From CAVVMA01 sp963788205 (lineage in GTDB: Bacteria > Desulfobacterota > Binatia > Binatales > Binataceae): a stretch of DNA of 64,000 nt. Both the position numbers and the translations under genes were made by a program. The notes under the pieces are model-generated. The model made no database searches, was not told the origin of the DNA, and saw nothing but the letters and a program-made list of their open reading frames with translations. Positions 60,597 to 64,000 of this stretch are shown here, in pieces (position 1 is the first letter of the stretch; every line of letters starts with the position of its first letter). The DNA lies in assembly GCA_963788205.1 (NCBI GenBank), contig CAWBGG010000007.1, positions 496,001-560,000 on the forward strand, written 5' to 3'.

Positions 60597-61769
60597 ATGC
60601 CGATAGTTCCGATCACGCGACTGGTCCTGCGCGGGCGCAAGGTGCTGGTGCGCTGCGATTTCAATGTGCCGCTGGAGAGCGGACGCATCACCGACCCCGG
60701 CCGGATCGACGCCACGCTTGATACGATCCGATACATCACAGGCCAGGGCGGCGGCGCGATCCTCTGTTCCCATCTGGGCCGCCCCAAGGAACGCACGCCG
60801 GAGTTGAGCTTACGACCGGTCGCCGAGTATCTGAGCACGGCGCTTAACGGCAAGGTTGCGCTCGCGCCCGACTGTATCGGCCATGTCACCGACGGGATGG
60901 TGCAGGCGCTGGCGCCGGGCGGCGTGATGCTGCTGGAGAATCTGCGCTTCCATGCTGAGGAAGAAAAGAACGACCGCGACTTCGCGCACGAGCTGGCGCG
61001 CGGCAAGAGCGTGTACGTAAATGACGCCTTCGGCACGGCCCATCGCGCGCACGCCTCTACCGTGGGCGTAACGCGGTTCCTGAGCGAGCGCGGCGCCGGC
61101 TTCCTGATGATGCGCGAGCTCGACGCGCTGCGCACTGTCACCGAGAATCCGGGGCGGCCGTTCGTCGCTATACTCGGTGGCGCGAAAGTCGCCGACAAGA
61201 TTGGCGTGATCCGCAACTTGCTCGGCAAGGCCGACACTATCCTGATCGGCGGCGCGATGGCCTATACGTTCCTCAAGGCCAACGGCATCGCGGTGGGCCG
61301 ATCGCGCGTCGAGGAAGACAAGCTCGGCCTGGCGCGCGACCTGATGGCCGAGGCAACGTCCAAGGGCGTGAGCTTCGTCCTGCCCGTCGACCATGTAGTG
61401 GCCGCAGGTCCCGAGCCGGGCGCGGAGGGCCAGGTCGTAAGCGAGATCGCGCCCGAGATGATGGGGCTCGATATCGGGCCGCGCACGGTCGAGGACTTTG
61501 TCGCGCGGCTGGCGGGCGCGAAGACCGTGGTTTGGAACGGTCCGCTCGGTTTCTTCGAATTGCCGGCGTTCTGTCTGGGTACGCTCAAGGTCGGCGAGGC
61601 GATAGCCCTAAGCGGCGCGCATAGCGTGCTCGGCGGCGGCGACACCGCGGCAGCCGTCGCGGGAGCACCGTGGGCTAGCCGGTTCACCCATATCTCGACC
61701 GGTGGCGGCGCGACGCTCGAATACCTCGAAGGGCGCGAGCTGCCGGGCGTAAAGGCGCTCGAGTGCTGA
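60597..61769 (+). CDS. pgk: Phosphoglycerate kinase
   Basis: A 390-aa monomeric kinase: VLVRCDFNVPLESG near the N terminus, the substrate-site HLGRPK, AFGTAHRAHAS, the ADP-binding GGAKVADKIGVI, and the C-terminal hinge STGGGATLEYLEG. It transfers phosphate from 1,3-bisphosphoglycerate to ADP. It lies 27 bases after gap; the Shine-Dalgarno is weak. Confidence 0.96.
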   Translation: MPIVPITRLVLRGRKVLVRCDFNVPLESGRITDPGRIDATLDTIRYITGQGGGAILCSHLGRPKERTPELSLRPVAEYLSTALNGKVALAPDCIGHVTDGMVQALAPGGVMLLENLRFHAEEEKNDRDFAHELARGKSVYVNDAFGTAHRAHASTVGVTRFLSERGAGFLMMRELDALRTVTENPGRPFVAILGGAKVADKIGVIRNLLGKADTILIGGAMAYTFLKANGIAVGRSRVEEDKLGLARDLMAEATSKGVSFVLPVDHVVAAGPEPGAEGQVVSEIAPEMMGLDIGPRTVEDFVARLAGAKTVVWNGPLGFFELPAFCLGTLKVGEAIALSGAHSVLGGGDTAAAVAGAPWASRFTHISTGGGATLEYLEGRELPGVKALEC

Positions 61770-61780
61770 GAGGAACCGTG

Positions 61781-62545
61781 ATGCGGCTGAAACTGATTGC
61801 CGGGAACTGGAAGATGAACCTCACGGCGCACGAGGCCGAGGCGCTGGTCGCCGCGCTCCGCGCCGGGCTCGATCACGACGCGGATATGCTCGCGCGCACG
61901 CGCGAAGTGATGGTCGCGCCGCCCTTCGTCGCGATTCCGGCGGTGGCACAGGCGCTGGCGGGATCGAGGATCGCACTGGGCGCGCAGAATATGCACTACG
62001 AGGAGAAAGGCGCCTTCACCGGTGAAGTTTCGGCCCCGATGCTCAGCGCGTTCGGGGTGCGCTACGTGATCATCGGGCATTCGGAGCGCCGCCACGTGTT
62101 CGGCGAGAGCGACGAGCTGATCAACAAGAAGGTCAGGGCAGCGCTTCGCCACGGCTTGCATCCGATTTTGTGCGTCGGCGAGACCCAGGCCGAGCACGAT
62201 TCCGGCCACGCGCTCGCGGTGGTGTTGCGCCAGTTGCAAAACGGGCTGGAGGGAGTCGCTGAATCAGGCTTGCACGCCCTAACCCTGGCCTACGAGCCGG
62301 TATGGGCGATCGGGACCGGCCGCAATGCCACGCCGGAGCAGGCCGAGACCGTCCACGGCGCGATTCGCAGCGCGCTCAAGGATCGCTACGGCGCGCCCGG
62401 ACATGAGGTCAGGATTCTCTACGGAGGCAGCGTCACGGCCGAAAATGTTGACTCGCTGCTGTCCAAACCCGATATTGACGGGGCTTTGGTCGGGGGAGCA
62501 AGCTTAAGGGCTGACTCCTTCATCCGGATCGTAAGGGGCGGCTGA
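61781..62545 (+). CDS. tpiA: Triosephosphate isomerase
   Basis: A 254-aa TIM barrel: AGNWKMN (Asn, Lys), the catalytic His in IIGHSERR, the catalytic Glu and loop-6 hinge in YEPVWAIGTG, and the C-terminal YGGSVTAENV with DGALVGGASL binding phosphate. ATG 61781 is chosen over a start 18 bases upstream that would overlap pgk; GAGAGG precedes it. Confidence 0.97.
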   Translation: MRLKLIAGNWKMNLTAHEAEALVAALRAGLDHDADMLARTREVMVAPPFVAIPAVAQALAGSRIALGAQNMHYEEKGAFTGEVSAPMLSAFGVRYVIIGHSERRHVFGESDELINKKVRAALRHGLHPILCVGETQAEHDSGHALAVVLRQLQNGLEGVAESGLHALTLAYEPVWAIGTGRNATPEQAETVHGAIRSALKDRYGAPGHEVRILYGGSVTAENVDSLLSKPDIDGALVGGASLRADSFIRIVRGG

Positions 62546-62578
62546 GGGGCTCTTTCAGGCAGAGCGAACGAGGCGAAC

Positions 62579-62929
62579 TTGGTTTCAATAGTGATCGCAA
62601 TTCACGTAACGGTGTGCATCTCGATTTGTATCGTGGTGCTGCTTCAGCAGGGCAAGGGCGCCGATATCGGTGCGGTGTTCGGCGGCTCCAGCCAGACCCT
62701 GTTCGGATCCGGCGGCGCGGGAAATTTCCTGACCAGGCTGACGAGCGGGCTGGCGGTGGTATTTTTCGCGACCTCGATCTTCCTGGCCTACGCGTCGACG
62801 CGCCGCGCTACCGGCAGCCTGCTGGAGGGATCGTCTTCGATGCCAAAGAGCGTGATGCCGGTGAACGCGCCCAAGCCGGCGCCGAACCCGGCAGTCCCGG
62901 CGCCCCAGCCTCCGGCGCAGAAGCATTAG
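62579..62929 (+). CDS. secG: Preprotein translocase subunit SecG
   Basis: A 116-aa protein with two membrane helices (about 3-20 and 52-70). The family loop LLQQGKGADIGAVFGGSSQT links them, and the Pro/Ala-rich tail is long. It assists SecYE during protein export. The start is TTG 62579 after GAGGCG. The gap-pgk-tpiA-secG-tRNA-Leu order is common in several proteobacterial groups. Confidence 0.93.
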   Translation: MVSIVIAIHVTVCISICIVVLLQQGKGADIGAVFGGSSQTLFGSGGAGNFLTRLTSGLAVVFFATSIFLAYASTRRATGSLLEGSSSMPKSVMPVNAPKPAPNPAVPAPQPPAQKH

Positions 62930-62947
62930 CGGAAATGGCAACTTGTC

Positions 62948-63033
62948 GCGCGGGTGGTGGAACGGCAGACACGCGAGTTTGAGGGGCTCGTGGTAGAAAT
63001 ACCGTGCGGGTTCAAGTCCCGCCCCGCGCACCA
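62948..63033 (+). tRNA. tRNA-Leu (anticodon GAG)
   Basis: An 86-nt class II tRNA. The acceptor stem is GCGCGGG/CCCGCGC, the anticodon stem CGAGT/GCTCG encloses TTGAGGG (GAG at 62981-62983), and a long variable arm GGTA-GAAA-TACC follows. The T-arm is GCGGG-TTCAAGT-CCCGC, and the CCA end is encoded. It reads CUC/CUU codons. It follows secG by 18 bases; its 3' end overlaps the stop of the minus-strand toxin gene. Confidence 0.95.
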
Positions 63034-63389
63034 TCCAGGCTGACACCGATCGCGAGACCGAGCGACTTTCGGAGATTGTCCTCCACGGCGCGCAAATCGC
63101 GCCGGGTCAGCGACCCGAGCCGCCGCTGGACCATCTCACGCTGCACCGTACGAAAGATGCCGGTCACCACTGAAGGGAAGAATAGACCGGCCTCCTTCCA
63201 GTCCGCGACGCGGTGATCGCCAAACAGACGGCGGCGGACGTTAGAGGTGATCGCGACGACTATCAGCTCCAGCCGGCCCCGGTTGTAATCAGCAGAACTG
63301 ATCACCAGCACGGGGCGCAACTTCGTGCCGGATTCGTCCGAGAACACGAAATTGACCAGAACGACATCCCCGCGGTCACAGCCTGTCAT
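63012..63389 (-). CDS. PemK/MazF-family toxin (mRNA interferase)
   Basis: A 125-aa toxin: RGDVVLVNFVFSDESGTKLRPVLVIS at the N terminus matches the PemK/MazF fold, with VVAITSNV and SVVTGIFRTVQREMV following. It would cleave mRNA unless bound by its antitoxin. It overlaps the antitoxin stop by 14 bases. Its final seven codons and stop lie antisense within the 3' end of tRNA-Leu, an odd overlap that suggests the pair arrived at the tRNA 3' end. Confidence 0.87.
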   Translation of the reverse strand: MTGCDRGDVVLVNFVFSDESGTKLRPVLVISSADYNRGRLELIVVAITSNVRRRLFGDHRVADWKEAGLFFPSVVTGIFRTVQREMVQRRLGSLTRRDLRAVEDNLRKSLGLAIGVSLDGARGGT

Positions 63390-63699
63390 ACCGGGCGTCT
63401 TTGGGGTTGTCCCAAAGCTCTGCCAGTAGAGGGTCGGTCTTGGCGGTCATGCTGATCGTGCGTTCACCGTTGCCCGTGAGATCTTGGCGCAAGCGCTCTT
63501 CAAGAGCGCCCAACAGGTACTTGTCTATAGTCATCTCTCGCTTGGCTGCCGCCAAGCTGACACGCTTGGCCACTCCGGGCCGAACACTGACGCTCATACG
63601 CCGGGTTTTCACCATGCGTTTGCTCGACTTCTTCCGCATCTCTATCCCGATAGCAAGACTATCGCCGTCACGCGCCGGTGTCGAACGAGCTTGTGTCAT
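63376..63699 (-). CDS. Ribbon-helix-helix-like antitoxin of the PemK/MazF pair
   Basis: A 107-aa protein. The basic segment RRMSVSVRPGVAKRVSLAAAK followed by REMTIDKYLLGALEERL is a ribbon-helix-helix pattern for operator binding. The C-terminal part, ending TDPLLAELWDNPKDARYDRL, would neutralise the toxin. Starts at 63717, 63699 or further in are all possible, as no strong Shine-Dalgarno is visible; ATG 63699 is a compromise. Confidence 0.75.
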   Translation of the reverse strand: MTQARSTPARDGDSLAIGIEMRKKSSKRMVKTRRMSVSVRPGVAKRVSLAAAKREMTIDKYLLGALEERLRQDLTGNGERTISMTAKTDPLLAELWDNPKDARYDRL

Positions 63700-63731
63700 G
63701 GGGTCCGAACTGAGCAAAGACCCGACGCAAG

Positions 63732-64000
63732 CTATCCGACGCCTAAACTCAACTGAACCGCCGGAGGCACGCTGCTCGGGGGCGGCTCCGGGTGGCGCTC
63801 CGCTTCGGGCGCGAAGCCGTGCTTGCTTCGCAGCCGATCAAACATCTCGCCTAGGCGCTGATCGTATGAGCGCGGCGCGTAGGTCGCGTGCGCGTAGAAT
63901 TCATCCATCCTCTTGCGCAGATGGGGGAACTTCTCGGCGACGAACGGGATGAACCGCCGCGCCGCGGCCGGCTTGAGGAACAATGATCGCCACCACACGC
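63732..64000 (-). CDS. C-terminal part of a probable radical SAM (SPL-like) protein (partial)
   Basis: At least 88 codons running off the right edge. The helical segment WWRSLFLKPAAARRFIPFVA, FPHLRKRMDEFYAHATYAP and RLGEMFDRLRSKHGF resembles the C-terminal tail of SplB-like radical SAM proteins (the Rv2578c type). The Fe-S CxxxCxxC motif would lie beyond the window, so the call rests on the tail only. Confidence 0.5.
   Translation of the reverse strand, partial: VWWRSLFLKPAAARRFIPFVAEKFPHLRKRMDEFYAHATYAPRSYDQRLGEMFDRLRSKHGFAPEAERHPEPPPSSVPPAVQLSLGVG

Noticed and set aside
63720..63800. Second copy of the tRNA-Leu 3' end as an attachment site beyond the toxin-antitoxin pair
   Set aside because: No match to the T-arm or acceptor sequence was found between the antitoxin gene and the end of the window.
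1..64000. CRISPR arrays, rRNA genes, insertion-sequence transposases and prophage genes
   Set aside because: No regularly spaced repeats, rRNA-like stretches, DDE transposases or integrases were seen on either strand.

Overview
This is a GC-rich window from a Gram-negative bacterium: it has a complete Tol-Pal system, outer-membrane lipoproteins and an exopolysaccharide export system of the exosortase type. The order gap-pgk-tpiA-secG-tRNA-Leu and the presence of selB suggest a deltaproteobacterium-like or Candidatus Binatota-like soil lineage. That assignment is an inference from gene content; there is no rRNA gene to confirm it.

0.1-24.6 kb: a large exopolysaccharide (EPS) locus of the XrtA/PEP-CTERM-associated type. 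A tightly overlapping minus-strand operon (12.8 to 0.1 kb) encodes a Wzx-like flippase (frameshifted), an O-antigen ligase-like polymerase, four glycosyltransferases, two polysaccharide deacetylases, a FemAB-like acyltransferase, an alkaline-phosphatase-fold protein and an unusual nucleotidyltransferase. A Crp/Fnr-type regulator follows at 13.5-14.2 kb. A divergent plus-strand operon then encodes the export lipoprotein, an outer-membrane barrel, the chain-length determinant, an ExeA-like ATPase and a tyrosine autokinase. Next is a fusion of a WecA-like phosphosugar transferase with the N-terminal half of a CapD-like protein. The locus ends with an exosortase E/CPBP-protease fusion and a tiny VPEID-CTERM substrate.

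24.3-46.6 kb: metabolic genes. These include a quinone oxidoreductase, a D-aminoacylase-type amidohydrolase, a PHB-depolymerase-like esterase, an L-rhamnose catabolic cluster (kinase, aldolase-dehydrogenase, isomerase), a GH3 glycosidase, SelB, and a NitT/TauT-type ABC transporter with a stand-alone AAA-associated domain.

Accessory islands: three inserts lie between imperfect direct repeats that duplicate the end of a neighbouring host gene, and none has a visible integrase. Island 1 (28.6-29.2 kb) carries a small zinc-ribbon protein between copies of the kinase 3' end. Island 2 (34.1-37.9 kb) carries a single-gene restriction-modification enzyme between 53-bp copies of the rhaI/GH3 convergent junction. 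Island 3 (48.1-53.0 kb) carries DUF2130-SIR2-HerA-KTSC, a probable antiphage operon, between 203-bp copies of the 5' end of an amino-acid permease gene.

53.2-64.0 kb: housekeeping genes: ribF, cpoB (frameshifted), pal, tolB, tolA-like, tolR, tolQ, then divergently gap, pgk, tpiA, secG and tRNA-Leu(GAG). A PemK/MazF toxin-antitoxin pair overlaps the 3' end of the tRNA, and the window ends inside a probable radical SAM gene.
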